Assembly (NCBI GenBank): GCA_903892515.1
Contig: CAITIS010000087.1
Coordinates: forward strand, 1 to 64,000
Source of the DNA: an uncultured Planctomycetota bacterium
GTDB lineage: Bacteria > Planctomycetota > Phycisphaerae > SM23-33
Direction of reading: 5' to 3'
DNA: 64,000 nucleotides
The position numbers and the translations under genes were made by a program. The notes under the pieces were generated by a model. The model was not told where the DNA came from. It made no database searches and saw only the letters and a list, made by a program, of their open reading frames with translations. Below, piece by piece: positions 25,150 to 34,251 of the stretch (positions within the stretch are counted from its first letter, which is position 1; every line of letters begins with the position of its first letter).

Positions 25150-26922
25150 ATGCCCACACTGACCATAGACAACATCCCCGTGACCGTCAGCGACGGTGCG
25201 ACGATTCTCGATGCCGCCAAGGCGGCCGGCGTGCGCGTGCCGACCCTGTGCTTCCTCAAGGACGTGCAGGCCATCGGCGCCTGCCGCGTCTGCCTGGTGG
25301 AGGTGGAAGGGGCCAAGACGCTGGTGGCCTCCTGCGCCATGCCGGCCGGCGAGGGCATGAAAGTAAAGACCAACACCGCGAGGGTGCGCGACTCGCGCCG
25401 GATGGTCGTCGAATTGCTGCTCTCTGAGCACGACGGCGACTGCCAGACCTGCAACCGCAGCGAGGATTGCGAACTGCAAGCCTTGGCACGCGAACTGGGC
25501 ATTACGGATGTCAAGCTCACCGGCGAGCGCGCCGAACGGTCCAAGGACTTTTCCACGCCAGCACTGACGCGCGACACGGCCAAGTGCGTACTGTGCCGGC
25601 GCTGCGTAACCGTCTGCTCGCAGGTGCAGGGCGTCTCGGCCCTGTTCCCGCAGCGGCGCGGCTTCAAGACCGTCATCGGCCCGGCCTTCTGCGGCCAGCT
25701 TAGCGAGGTCGTGTGCGTGCAGTGCGGCCAGTGCGGCGCGGTCTGTCCGGTCGGGGCCATTTCGGAGCGAGACCAGATCGATGATGTCTGGAAGGCGCTG
25801 GAGGATCCGACCAAGCACGTGGTCGTGCAGACGGCCCCGGCCATCCGGGCGGCCCTGGGCGAGTGCTTCGGCATGGACCCCGGCACGCTGGTGACGGGCA
25901 AGATGGTCTCGGCCTTGCGCCGGCTGGGCTTTGACGCCATCTTCGACACCAACTTCACGGCCGATCTGACCATCATCGAGGAAGGCACCGAGCTGCTGAT
26001 GCGACTCAAGGCGGCGCTGGTGGAGAAGAAGCCCGTGGCCTTGCCGATGTTCACGAGCTGTTCGCCGGGCTGGATCAAGTTCATGGAGCATTATTACCCG
26101 GACATGCTGGACAACCTTTCCACGTGCAAGAGCCCGCAGCAGATGTTCGGGGCCGTGGCCAAGAGCTACTACGCCCAGAAGATCGGCAAGCGGCCCAAGG
26201 ACATTTTCGTGGTCTCCGCCATGCCGTGCACGGCCAAGAAGTACGAGGCCCAGCGGCCCGAGATGGCCACCGACGGCGTGCCCGACGTGGACGTGGTGCT
26301 GACGACGCGCGAGCTGGGGCGGATGATCAAGCAGGCCGGCATCGATTTTACGTCGCTGCCAGACGGCGAGATGGACAGCCCGATGGGCATGTCCAGCGGT
26401 GCGGCCGACATCTTCGCCAACACCGGCGGAGTGATGGAAGCGGCGTTGCGCACGGCGTACGAACTGGTGACCGGGCGCGAGCTGCCATTTGAGAACCTGC
26501 ACGTGGCGCCGGTGGTGGGGCTCGAAGGCATCAAGGCGGCCTCAGTGACCATCACAGACACGCTGCCGGAGTGGAAGTTCCTGGACGGCGTGACGCTGAA
26601 GATCGCCGTGGCCCACACGCTGGCCAACGCGCGGCGGGTGATCGAGCAGATCCGCAGCGGCCAGCTCGAACTGCACTTCATCGAAGTTATGACATGCCCG
26701 GGCGGCTGCATCGGCGGCGGCGGGCAACCCAGGATGACGACCAACGAGGTGCGGCAGTCGCGAATCAACGCGATCTATCGTGAGGACGAGGGCAAGAAAC
26801 TCCGCAAGAGCCACGAGAACCCGTGGATCAAGCAGATCTACCAGGAGTTTCTCATCGAGCCTCTGGGCGAGAAGAGCCACCATCTCCTGCACACCCACTA
26901 CCAAAAGCGGGAGAAGGTGTAA
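25150..26922 (+). CDS. hydA: [FeFe] hydrogenase catalytic subunit HydA
   Basis: The protein is 590 residues with the full modular layout. It has a [2Fe-2S] ferredoxin domain (C34, C45, C48, C62), a His-ligated [4Fe-4S] motif (H94, C98, C101, C107), two [4Fe-4S] motifs (C146/149/152/156 and C189/192/195/199) and the H-cluster domain. H-cluster motifs are TSCSPGW (302-308), MPCTAKKYE (358-366) and EVMTCPGGCIGGGG (512-525). The first differs from TSCCPxW by a serine at 305. It makes or consumes H2 in the cytoplasm. Context with HydB and HydC indicates an electron-bifurcating multimeric enzyme. No maturases (HydE, F, G) are in the window, so they must be elsewhere. It starts 12 bases after HydB. 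Confidence 0.95.
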   Translation: MPTLTIDNIPVTVSDGATILDAAKAAGVRVPTLCFLKDVQAIGACRVCLVEVEGAKTLVASCAMPAGEGMKVKTNTARVRDSRRMVVELLLSEHDGDCQTCNRSEDCELQALARELGITDVKLTGERAERSKDFSTPALTRDTAKCVLCRRCVTVCSQVQGVSALFPQRRGFKTVIGPAFCGQLSEVVCVQCGQCGAVCPVGAISERDQIDDVWKALEDPTKHVVVQTAPAIRAALGECFGMDPGTLVTGKMVSALRRLGFDAIFDTNFTADLTIIEEGTELLMRLKAALVEKKPVALPMFTSCSPGWIKFMEHYYPDMLDNLSTCKSPQQMFGAVAKSYYAQKIGKRPKDIFVVSAMPCTAKKYEAQRPEMATDGVPDVDVVLTTRELGRMIKQAGIDFTSLPDGEMDSPMGMSSGAADIFANTGGVMEAALRTAYELVTGRELPFENLHVAPVVGLEGIKAASVTITDTLPEWKFLDGVTLKIAVAHTLANARRVIEQIRSGQLELHFIEVMTCPGGCIGGGGQPRMTTNEVRQSRINAIYREDEGKKLRKSHENPWIKQIYQEFLIEPLGEKSHHLLHTHYQKREKV

Positions 26923-27128
26923 CGCCTGATCGCCTCTTGGTTTTAGTCGCCCGTTGACCAACTGGTCTAATCTGCTGCCCCACAATCGGTTAATTCGTGG
27001 TATAACGATGGGTGGGCGTGAGCCGCTTGCGGCTTGGCAAGAACGGGCGGTACGCCGTTCTTTCGGATGCGCCAAAGCGTTCTGCTTTCGCGCGGTGCAG
27101 TCACGGGCACGACGCCAGGAGCTAAGAG

Positions 27129-27518
27129 ATGCGCGGGAAAATCCTGGTCGTGGATGACGATGCGGACTTCCGCATGCAGCTCCGGCTGCAATTGCGCCAT
27201 GCCGGTTTTGACGTGGTTTTGGCTGAGAGTATCGAAGAGGCGCTGGAAGTTTTCGAGGAAGCCCAGCCCGACCTGGCCATCGTCGATTGCATGATGCAAA
27301 ACGCCGACGACGGCTTGGTGCTCTGTCACATTCTCAAGGGGCTTCGGCCTCGCCTGCCAATTATCATGGTCACGTCGGTCACGCAGAAGACCCGCATCGA
27401 CTTGGGTGCCGTCACCGACGAGGAGCGCGCGTGGGTCAAAGCCGATCTGCTTATGCACAAGCCGGTCCGGCTTGAAGCCCTCAAGAGCGAGATCGACCGC
27501 CTGCTCCCCAGCGTGTAA
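27129..27518 (+). CDS. Stand-alone response regulator receiver protein
   Basis: The protein is 129 residues, a single CheY-like receiver. KILVVDDDADFRMQL gives the acidic pair, D53 (AIVDCMMQ) is the phosphorylation site, T82 follows strand 4 (MVTS), and K111 is in LLMHKPV. There is no output domain. It lies 206 bases after hydA on the same strand, with AGGAG before the ATG. Receivers are found near some hydrogenase operons, so a link to redox control is possible but unproven. A cognate kinase is not adjacent; the only kinase in the window is at 48191. Confidence 0.85.
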   Translation: MRGKILVVDDDADFRMQLRLQLRHAGFDVVLAESIEEALEVFEEAQPDLAIVDCMMQNADDGLVLCHILKGLRPRLPIIMVTSVTQKTRIDLGAVTDEERAWVKADLLMHKPVRLEALKSEIDRLLPSV

Positions 27519-27542
27519 CGCGGCCTGCGCTGCACCCAATCG

Positions 27543-29516
27543 TCACGCCGCCTGGGCCGCCGGTTCTGCCTTGGCCGGTTCACGCTCGATCCAGCGCAGG
27601 ATTTGCACGCCCACGATCGTCATGGCCGTACTTATGAGGCTGGCGACGCCAAAGAGAATCAGTTCATACCCCAGGTTCAGCTCGATCATCTTGGCCGTCT
27701 GGTACCAAAAGACCGGGAAGAACATCAGGCCTTGGATGGCGTTGACTAGCAGCACGCCGTGGTGGGGAATACCGTACCTGGTCGGCAGAGCCTTATTGCG
27801 GGCGGCGATGTCGCGTCGCACCCACACCAGTTGCCAGTAGCTCAAGGCCGTCAGGAGCAGCTTGATCGGGATGAAGAACATGGCATACCACGCCAAGGCG
27901 CCCTTGAGCCCGTGCTGGGCCATGAAGTACATGAAGATCAGCACCAGCGCGACGTTGATGGCCGAGCCTAGCACACCCAGCCACATGGAGATCATGACGT
28001 ACCGCGGTATGGCCGGAACGAAGGGTACGCGGTCGTGCACTTCTTCGAAGCCGTCCTTGGTCCACGGGGCCGGAGGGCGGTAATGCTCGTCGCCGCCCAG
28101 CCGCTTCCACTCTCGATAGCCAATGCAGATAAACACGGCGGCGATGGTGTTGAAGAACCACGGCCAGATGAAGATGAACCGGTAGGCGAAGTCCGAGCCG
28201 TGACAGAGCCGCTTCACGATGTCTATGGACGCCCCACACAGCACGCCGGCCACGATGTTGGCGATCGAACGGATGATCGAGTTAGCCGAGCTGAGCTGGC
28301 CATACAGGCTCTTGGGCATCAAGCGCATGAAGGTCGGAATTTCGCAGCCGTCGCGCAGGAACATGCCAAAGGTGCTGACCAGGACCGTGCCCAGCGAGAC
28401 CCAGAAGAAGACATTGCCAGGCAAGGTCACGAAGATCCAGACCCAGCTTCCCAGCCCTGTGACGGCCATGAAGACGGCCAGGTAGGCCGAGATGCGCAGC
28501 GGGTGCCAGCGGTCCACCAACACGGCTGTGAAATAGGTCGCCAACATCCCGGCCAACAGCGCATAGGCGGCCAGCTTGCCGATTTGGTCGTTGCTCAGGC
28601 CCATCTCCTGGTTGAAGAACAACATGTACATCGTCGAAGCCAGGGCCATCGCGGCGAAGGCCTTCATGAGATAGAAGTACCAGTAGAAGCGGCAAGAGAA
28701 GGACTGCTTGGCGAAATCCTTCATGCCTTCCAAGAGCCCTCGATTTCCTTTGTCGGGCGGGGGCGGATACTTTCCTTCTTTGACGAACAAGCACATCAGG
28801 CCGACGCCAAAGACGTAGATAAGCGCTCCGCCGGTGAAAATCTCGCGCATGTTCGTCGCGGCGTAGCGGAAGATGAAGTAGTTGTAGATCGCGGCCGCGC
28901 CGTAACCCACCAGCCGAAACAGCCCGAAGAAGCGGCCCAGGAATTGCGGCGGCACCACGTCGTTGAAGAGGTACCAATACACTGAATTCACGAACATATT
29001 GAAGAACTGAAAGGTGACAAAGAACATGGCGATGAGAAAGATGGCGATGGTGGCCGGCGCTACCGACGCCAGCGGTGGAATCCAGCGCTGAAGCAGTGGA
29101 ACCAGGTCTTCGCTCCAGCCCAGCAGTATCAGGCTGATAGCGAGAAAAGGCATGGTGGAGAGAATGAAGGGGATTCGCCGGCCCAGTCGGCCTCGGTGGC
29201 GGTCGCTGCGGAAGCTGACCCACGGGCAGATGGTCATGTTCAGGATGCCCGGCAGCGAGGTCAGAATCACGCCCATGAGCAGGTTGGACGCCCCCAAGGC
29301 CTTGAGCTTGATTGGCAGAATGCTCGTGCTCGTGGTTGTGCCGGTGACCGTCTCCATCAGCGTGAAGCAGAAGTCACCCCACAGCAGCCAGGAAAACAGG
29401 GTGAATAGCCCCAGCTTCACATACTTCAGCGTGCCGCAGCGATAGACGGTGGGGCCTTGCGGGAGGGTGGTGTCGCTGTCAGGCAGAGGTGGCTGCTGAG
29501 TTGAAAAAACGGCCAT
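27543..29516 (-). CDS. MFS transporter (GPH/SLC45-like)
   Basis: The protein is 657 residues with about 12-14 membrane helices. The loop SDRHRGRLGRRIPF between helices 2 and 3 is the major facilitator signature, in the form seen in sugar-cation symporter-like groups. A long cytoplasmic stretch (REWKRLGGDEHYRPPAPWTK) splits the protein before the final helices. It likely moves a sugar or glycoside. GAGGA five bases before ATG 29516 supports that start over the longer frame from 29555. It is convergent with the response regulator ending at 27518. Confidence 0.75.
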   Translation of the reverse strand: MAVFSTQQPPLPDSDTTLPQGPTVYRCGTLKYVKLGLFTLFSWLLWGDFCFTLMETVTGTTTSTSILPIKLKALGASNLLMGVILTSLPGILNMTICPWVSFRSDRHRGRLGRRIPFILSTMPFLAISLILLGWSEDLVPLLQRWIPPLASVAPATIAIFLIAMFFVTFQFFNMFVNSVYWYLFNDVVPPQFLGRFFGLFRLVGYGAAAIYNYFIFRYAATNMREIFTGGALIYVFGVGLMCLFVKEGKYPPPPDKGNRGLLEGMKDFAKQSFSCRFYWYFYLMKAFAAMALASTMYMLFFNQEMGLSNDQIGKLAAYALLAGMLATYFTAVLVDRWHPLRISAYLAVFMAVTGLGSWVWIFVTLPGNVFFWVSLGTVLVSTFGMFLRDGCEIPTFMRLMPKSLYGQLSSANSIIRSIANIVAGVLCGASIDIVKRLCHGSDFAYRFIFIWPWFFNTIAAVFICIGYREWKRLGGDEHYRPPAPWTKDGFEEVHDRVPFVPAIPRYVMISMWLGVLGSAINVALVLIFMYFMAQHGLKGALAWYAMFFIPIKLLLTALSYWQLVWVRRDIAARNKALPTRYGIPHHGVLLVNAIQGLMFFPVFWYQTAKMIELNLGYELILFGVASLISTAMTIVGVQILRWIEREPAKAEPAAQAA

Positions 29517-29827
29517 TGCTGTCCTCAGGTCATTGCGGCCAAGCTGCCAAGCCATTCCAGACGCGATGTGCTGCCATGATTCAGCTCTCAGGTGCGTGCG
29601 TCGATAGTACCGAGCCGTTCATGATCGTGCAAGCCAAAGGACGTGCAAGTGGCGGCGGGTCGGGCAGAGGAGTGCGACCGGCCTCGACCGCGGCATGGAG
29701 CCGGCCGCGGCGGCGCAGGAATCGAACATTCCTGTCGGGGAATCCATATTGACATAATCACATTCTTCGGTAGGATATGTGGTTAGCCAGTGAGGAAGCG
29801 TCGGGAACAACCCTAAAGGAGCGGATC
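29517..29827. other. 311-base divergent intergenic region
   Basis: No gene. It holds a good promoter for the rightward gene (29749-29776, listed separately). The leftward MFS promoter was not found. A tRNA-like T-arm on the minus strand here was examined and rejected. Confidence 0.45.
29749..29776 (+). promoter_or_regulatory. Candidate sigma-70-type promoter of the PEP-CTERM gene
   Basis: A perfect TTGACA at 29749-29754 is followed after 16 bases by TAGGAT at 29771-29776; GGATAT at 18 bases is an alternative. The start codon is about 50 bases downstream. Confidence 0.5.
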
Positions 29828-30520
29828 ATGGCTGCGAAGAATGGGCAGTTTCTGCTTGGGCTTGTGGCCATATGCGTGTTGGCCTGTTCGGCAGGGGCGT
29901 CGCAGGCCGTTTTGAACCCATCGACCACCACCGTAGATGACGCAGGCTTTGGCTATCCCTACAATCTCAACTACGGCAGCGAGAGCAGCATGTCTGGCAA
30001 TTGTCTGCTGGGCTATCAGAACATGTTCACGATGGTGCCGCCGACCTCGGCTGGCCAGAGCATCGTGATCGATTCGGCCAGTCTGAAGCTCTACGCCAGT
30101 ATCGATGCGACGGTCGATGTCTACCGCGTCATCACTCCCTGGCTATCGCTGACGCCGGCCGGCCAAGCTCAGTTCAATGTCGGCGGCACATACCGCGATA
30201 TGGCCAATCAACTGAAGTGGACGAATGACCCCGGCAGCAGCCTGTGCTTCGGAGCGAGTGACTACTCGGCGTCCGACCATGCGGTGGGAATGACCAGCCC
30301 CGAGTATAACGGCTCGGCAGTTTTTGATGTGACGCCCGTCGTCGCGGGCATCTTTGCCTCCGGCGTGAACGAGGGCATGATGTTGTACAGCACCGCCTAT
30401 ATTCGCACGCAGGAATCGGGCATGGCCGAAGAACTGACGATCAACTATCACTACACCCCCGAGCCGGCCACGATGTCGCTGCTGGTTCTGGGCGGGCTGG
30501 GCCTGCTGCGGCGGCGGTAA
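29828..30520 (+). CDS. Secreted PEP-CTERM-type protein with DNRLRE-like domain
   Basis: The protein is 230 residues. A signal peptide (GQFLLGLVAICVLACSAGAS) is followed by a domain resembling the DNRLRE family (IDSASLKLYASIDATVDVYRV, then TPWLSLTPAGQ). The C-terminus PEPATMSLLVLGGLGLLRRR is the classic PEP motif, helix and basic end that an exosortase recognises. It should be exported, sorted by exosortase and kept on the surface or in the matrix. No exosortase gene is in the window. AAGGAG precedes the ATG with a good spacing, and a promoter is visible upstream. Exact function unknown. Confidence 0.8.
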   Translation: MAAKNGQFLLGLVAICVLACSAGASQAVLNPSTTTVDDAGFGYPYNLNYGSESSMSGNCLLGYQNMFTMVPPTSAGQSIVIDSASLKLYASIDATVDVYRVITPWLSLTPAGQAQFNVGGTYRDMANQLKWTNDPGSSLCFGASDYSASDHAVGMTSPEYNGSAVFDVTPVVAGIFASGVNEGMMLYSTAYIRTQESGMAEELTINYHYTPEPATMSLLVLGGLGLLRRR

Positions 30521-30808
30521 GCTCGAACGAAAAGAACAACGTTCCACACGGGCGGCTCCTTCACCGGGCCGCCCGCTCTCGTTGGCGCGCCGAGGCGGTC
30601 GACAGCTCAGGGGCACGCGAGAATCCTTAAGATTACTGAACCGATTGCACACGCAAATCCCCTCCAATGCGTAAACGCTGTCCTGAGCATAAGTAACGAC
30701 CACGGCGCTGGCGGAATTCTCCGCTTCTTGGCCAAGTCCGGACCTCACAATACCGATACGGATTACCGGCAGATTTTCTACAATAGAGTCAGTCAGAGGG
30801 AGATGCTC

Positions 30809-32653
30809 ATGTGTGGAATCGTCGGCTACGTCGGTCGGAAATGTGCTCAACCGATCCTGCTGGAAGGGCTCAAGCGGCTGGAATACCGCGGGTATGATTC
30901 GTCCGGCCTGGCGGTGATTCACCATGGCCAGCTGCTCGTGCATAAATGTCCTGGCCGGATCAGCGTGCTGTGCGACCACTTGGCCGACGATGCGGTGACG
31001 GCCTCCTGCCAGATCGGCATCGCCCACACCCGCTGGGCCACTCACGGCGCCCCGACCGAAGAGAACGCCCACCCGCACAGCGACTGCAAGAATCGCATCG
31101 CCATCGTGCACAACGGCATTATAGAGAACTACTCGGCCTTAAAGCAGCTGCTTATCGAGAAGGGTCACCACTTCAGCAGCCAGACCGATTCGGAAGTCCT
31201 GGCCCACCTGATCGAGGAGTTCTACTACAACAACGGCACCAAGAGCATCGAGCAGGCTGTGCAGTTGGCGCTGCGCGAGGTGACGGGCACATACGGCCTG
31301 GCCGTGCTGTGCGTAGACGAACCTGGCAAGATCGTCGCGGCCCGCAAGGGCTCGCCGCTGATCGTGGGCGTGGGGGCCGACGAGTACATTGTCGCCTCCG
31401 ACGCTTCGGCCATCGTCGAGCACACCACCAACGTCGTCTACCTCAACGATGGCGAACTGGCCGTGCTCAATAGCGACGGCATGCGGACGCTCACGCTGGA
31501 CAACGTGCCGGTGACCAAGCAGGTCCAGCAGATTGAATGGTCGCTGGAGCAGATCGCGCTGAACGGCTTTGAGCACTTCATGCTCAAGGAGATTTGCGAG
31601 CAGGGCGAGGCCATCCGCAACTGCCTGCGTGGCCGGCTGGACAAGCGAGAGAATCGAATTCAACTGGGCGGCATCGCGGCAATCTCGCGCGAGCTGGTCA
31701 AGACGCGGCGGTTGATTCTCACTGGCTGCGGCACGGCCTGGCATGCCGGGCTGATCGGCGAATACCTGTTTGAAGACCTGGCGCGGATTCCGACCGAGGT
31801 CGAGTACGCCAGCGAGTTCCGATACCGCAACCCGATCATCGATGACGGCACGACGGTAATTGCCATCAGCCAGTCCGGCGAAACGGCCGACACGCTGGCG
31901 GCGCTGCGCGAGGCCCGGCAGAAAGGGGCGCTGGCCCTGGGCGTGGTCAACGCTGTAGGTTCGACGATTGCACGCGAAACCGACGCGGGTGTGTACCTGC
32001 ACGTGGGCCCGGAGATTGGCGTGGCCTCCACCAAGGCCTTCACGGCCCAGGTGGTTGTGCTGGCGCTGATGAGCCTGTACCTCGGGAGGCGGCGGTTCAT
32101 GTCCGAGACGATGCTTCAGCATTACATCGATGCGTTGGAGCGAATCCCCGAGCAGATGGAACGCGTCATTCAGCAGTCCGCCGCGGTAAAGATGGTTGCC
32201 GACCAGTACGCCGATTGTGACAACTGGCTCCTCCTGGGCCGCGGGTACAATTACCCGGTGGCATTGGAAGGGGCCTTGAAGCTCAAGGAAATCAGCTACA
32301 TTCACTCCGAGGGCCTGCCCGCAGCCGAGATGAAGCACGGCCCGATCGCCCTGATTCACCCCGGCATGCCGGTGGTCTTCATCGCCAGCCGATGCAGCAC
32401 GTACGACAAGATCCTGGGCAACATCCAGGAGGTTAAGGCCCGCGGCGGCACCGTCATCGCGGTAGCTACCGAGGGCGACACGGAGATTGGCAAGTTCGCC
32501 GAGCACGTCTTCTACGTGCCCGACGCTCCGGCGCCGCTCCAGCCGCTGCTCAACGTCGTGCCGCTGCAATTGCTGGCGTATCACGCTGCCGTGGCCCGTG
32601 GCTGCAACGTGGACAAGCCTCGCAACCTGGCCAAGAGCGTGACGGTGGAATAG
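30809..32653 (+). CDS. glmS: Glutamine-fructose-6-phosphate aminotransferase (isomerising)
   Basis: Makes glucosamine-6-phosphate from fructose-6-phosphate and glutamine, the first step to UDP-GlcNAc for the cell wall and surface polysaccharide. The protein is 614 residues. The start is fixed by the class II amidotransferase N-terminus MCGIVGYV, whose Cys2 becomes the N-terminal nucleophile. YRGYDSSGLAV follows. Two SIS isomerase domains contain TGCGTAWHAG and SQSGETADTLAALRE. The end DKPRNLAKSVTVE is the canonical C-terminus. A purine-rich GAGGGAGA lies upstream. Its transcript ends in a strong hairpin at 32698. It relates to the exopolysaccharide cluster at 57-61 kb only through metabolism. 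Confidence 0.97.
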   Translation: MCGIVGYVGRKCAQPILLEGLKRLEYRGYDSSGLAVIHHGQLLVHKCPGRISVLCDHLADDAVTASCQIGIAHTRWATHGAPTEENAHPHSDCKNRIAIVHNGIIENYSALKQLLIEKGHHFSSQTDSEVLAHLIEEFYYNNGTKSIEQAVQLALREVTGTYGLAVLCVDEPGKIVAARKGSPLIVGVGADEYIVASDASAIVEHTTNVVYLNDGELAVLNSDGMRTLTLDNVPVTKQVQQIEWSLEQIALNGFEHFMLKEICEQGEAIRNCLRGRLDKRENRIQLGGIAAISRELVKTRRLILTGCGTAWHAGLIGEYLFEDLARIPTEVEYASEFRYRNPIIDDGTTVIAISQSGETADTLAALREARQKGALALGVVNAVGSTIARETDAGVYLHVGPEIGVASTKAFTAQVVVLALMSLYLGRRRFMSETMLQHYIDALERIPEQMERVIQQSAAVKMVADQYADCDNWLLLGRGYNYPVALEGALKLKEISYIHSEGLPAAEMKHGPIALIHPGMPVVFIASRCSTYDKILGNIQEVKARGGTVIAVATEGDTEIGKFAEHVFYVPDAPAPLQPLLNVVPLQLLAYHAAVARGCNVDKPRNLAKSVTVE

Positions 32654-32697
32654 CCCACGTACCGCTCTTGACACGCAATAGGGAGTGGAAAATATTC

Positions 32698-32725
32698 GAG
32701 CCCGATCATAACCATGATCGGGCTC
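32698..32725 (+). terminator. Rho-independent terminator of glmS
   Basis: gagcccgatcat (32698-32709) and atgatcgggctc (32714-32725) pair perfectly over 12 bases around an aacc loop, followed by ctcttctttt. Confidence 0.85.
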
Positions 32726-32905
32726 CTCTTCTTTTGCGCCGCATTGCGAAGGCAGGCATCGTAGCATGGCCTCACGTGCCGCCACTGCGATCTGATTCAT
32801 TGCCAAGTACGCACGCCGCGGTAGACTGAGTTCTGCGCAGAACATCTCTCGCGAGAGTAATAGAATGCGAGATACACCGACTTTGCCAACAAGAGGAGTG
32901 TTCCG

Positions 32906-34003
32906 TTGCCAGCACTGACCGACCGCGAACGTTACGTACGCTATCTGACCGGGCAGGACGTGGACCGGACGCCATTTGCCGTGTTTTGGGGCCCTTGGGG
33001 CACGGCTTGGCAGCGTTGGAAGGCCGAAGGGTGCCCCTTCGAAAGCTTCGACGCCGTCATGGCCCATTACCGCTGCGAAGTTCAGCGCATGTCCATTCCG
33101 ATCAACGCGGGGCCTTGCCCACGAATCGAGGAAGTTCGCCTGGAGGAGAACGACGAGTCTTTCATCTGGACGGATGGCTGGGGCATCAGGCGGAAGAATT
33201 TCAAGCATTCCGAGTCGATGAGCCAGTTCCTGGAATTTCCGATCAAAGGCTGGGACGACTGGCGGCGGTTCAAGAAGGAGCGGCTGGATCCGCACCACCC
33301 ACAGCGGCTGGCGGGCGATTGGCGGAAGGTCGGGCGTGAGTGGGCGGCGGCGGGGCGGATTCTGCGGCTGGGCTATTTCCCCGACGTGGGCATCTTCGGC
33401 TCGCTGCGCTGGCTGCTGGGCGACGAGGAATGCCTGGTGTCGTTCTACACCCAGCCGGACCTGGTGGCCGACATCATGAACACGATGACGGACGTGTACG
33501 TGGCCGTGTTCGATGCCGTCGCCAGCGAGTTGCCCATCGATGAAATGCATATATGGGAAGATATGTCTGGTCGGCAGGGGCCGCTGATTTCACCGGCGCA
33601 CTGGCGTCAGTTCATGGGGCCGTGCTATGACCGGCTGCACGAAGTGGCCCAGCGGCGTGGCATCCCGCTTACGTCGGTGGACACTGATGGCCAGCCGGAC
33701 CTGATCGTGCGGCCCATGATGGAGCATGGCGTGAACCTGCTCTTTCCGCTGGAAGTGGCGGCCGGCTGCGACGCGAACGAGTACCGTCGCAAGTACCCGA
33801 CGCTGGGGCTGATTGGCGGCATTGACAAGCGGTGCATGGCTGTCGGGTCCGGCGCCATCGACGCCGAACTGGCCCGCGTGGCGCCGGCCATGCGAACGGG
33901 ACGATACATTCCCGCGCCGGACCACCTGATCCCAGACGACGTCTCGTGGGCAAACTATCAGTATTATCTGAGTGCACTGGAGAGACTTGTCGGCAGGGCG
34001 TAG
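32906..34003 (+). CDS. Uroporphyrinogen decarboxylase-family (URO-D-like) protein
   Basis: The protein is 365 residues. It begins LTDRERYVRYLTGQDVDRTP, the usual opening of URO-D-like proteins, and ends with the TIM-barrel segments ADIMNTMTDVYVAVFDAV and LISPAHWRQFMGPCYDRLHE. In true HemE the porphyrin-binding arginines near the N-terminus are conserved; these are not obvious here, so this is more likely a member of the MtaA/CmuA methyltransferase-like branch or an uncharacterised relative. The start is a TTG supported by AGAGGAG eight bases upstream. A second family member is at 34252-35316. Confidence 0.8.
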   Translation: MPALTDRERYVRYLTGQDVDRTPFAVFWGPWGTAWQRWKAEGCPFESFDAVMAHYRCEVQRMSIPINAGPCPRIEEVRLEENDESFIWTDGWGIRRKNFKHSESMSQFLEFPIKGWDDWRRFKKERLDPHHPQRLAGDWRKVGREWAAAGRILRLGYFPDVGIFGSLRWLLGDEECLVSFYTQPDLVADIMNTMTDVYVAVFDAVASELPIDEMHIWEDMSGRQGPLISPAHWRQFMGPCYDRLHEVAQRRGIPLTSVDTDGQPDLIVRPMMEHGVNLLFPLEVAAGCDANEYRRKYPTLGLIGGIDKRCMAVGSGAIDAELARVAPAMRTGRYIPAPDHLIPDDVSWANYQYYLSALERLVGRA

Positions 34004-34251
34004 TGTAAGGGGCTGGAGTTGGCGGACTTTACGCAGCGCCGATTCTGCAAGAAACCACCGCTGTGGCTCGACCGCCGCCCTTCCGGCGGATGTGTGGTCA
34101 ATGCAGCCATCTGACCGCTGCCTGACGAGAGCGTCGTAACATGGTCACCCCAACGGCAGGGTGACCGTGCCACCCAACCAAGGTGCGCGCTCCACACGGC
34201 CTTTCCGGGTTCCGGATTCCGGCTCCCCGATTACCGATTCCCGATTCCGGC
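34004..34251. other. 248-base intergenic region with short repeats
   Basis: No gene. ggtcaccc and gggtgacc (about 34143-34166) form a hairpin. Further on, ttccggattccgg- and gattcccgattccgg-like repeats cluster at 34203-34250, just past the stop of the convergent gene. It may end transcription on both strands. Confidence 0.4.

Noticed and set aside
23908-26502. An 864-codon minus-strand frame over hydB/hydA.
   Set aside because: It overlaps two unmistakable genes and shows no protein family.
29690-29760. tRNA-like T-arm on the minus strand (aggaa-tgttcga-ttcct).
   Set aside because: No matching acceptor 5' strand, D-arm or anticodon arm lies at the right distance upstream.
30521-30808. glmS ribozyme before glmS.
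   Set aside because: The leader lacks the conserved ribozyme core sequence; only a GC-rich hairpin after the PEP-CTERM gene is seen.
31139-33550. An 803-codon minus-strand frame over glmS.
   Set aside because: Antisense to glmS and the URO-D-like gene, both well supported.
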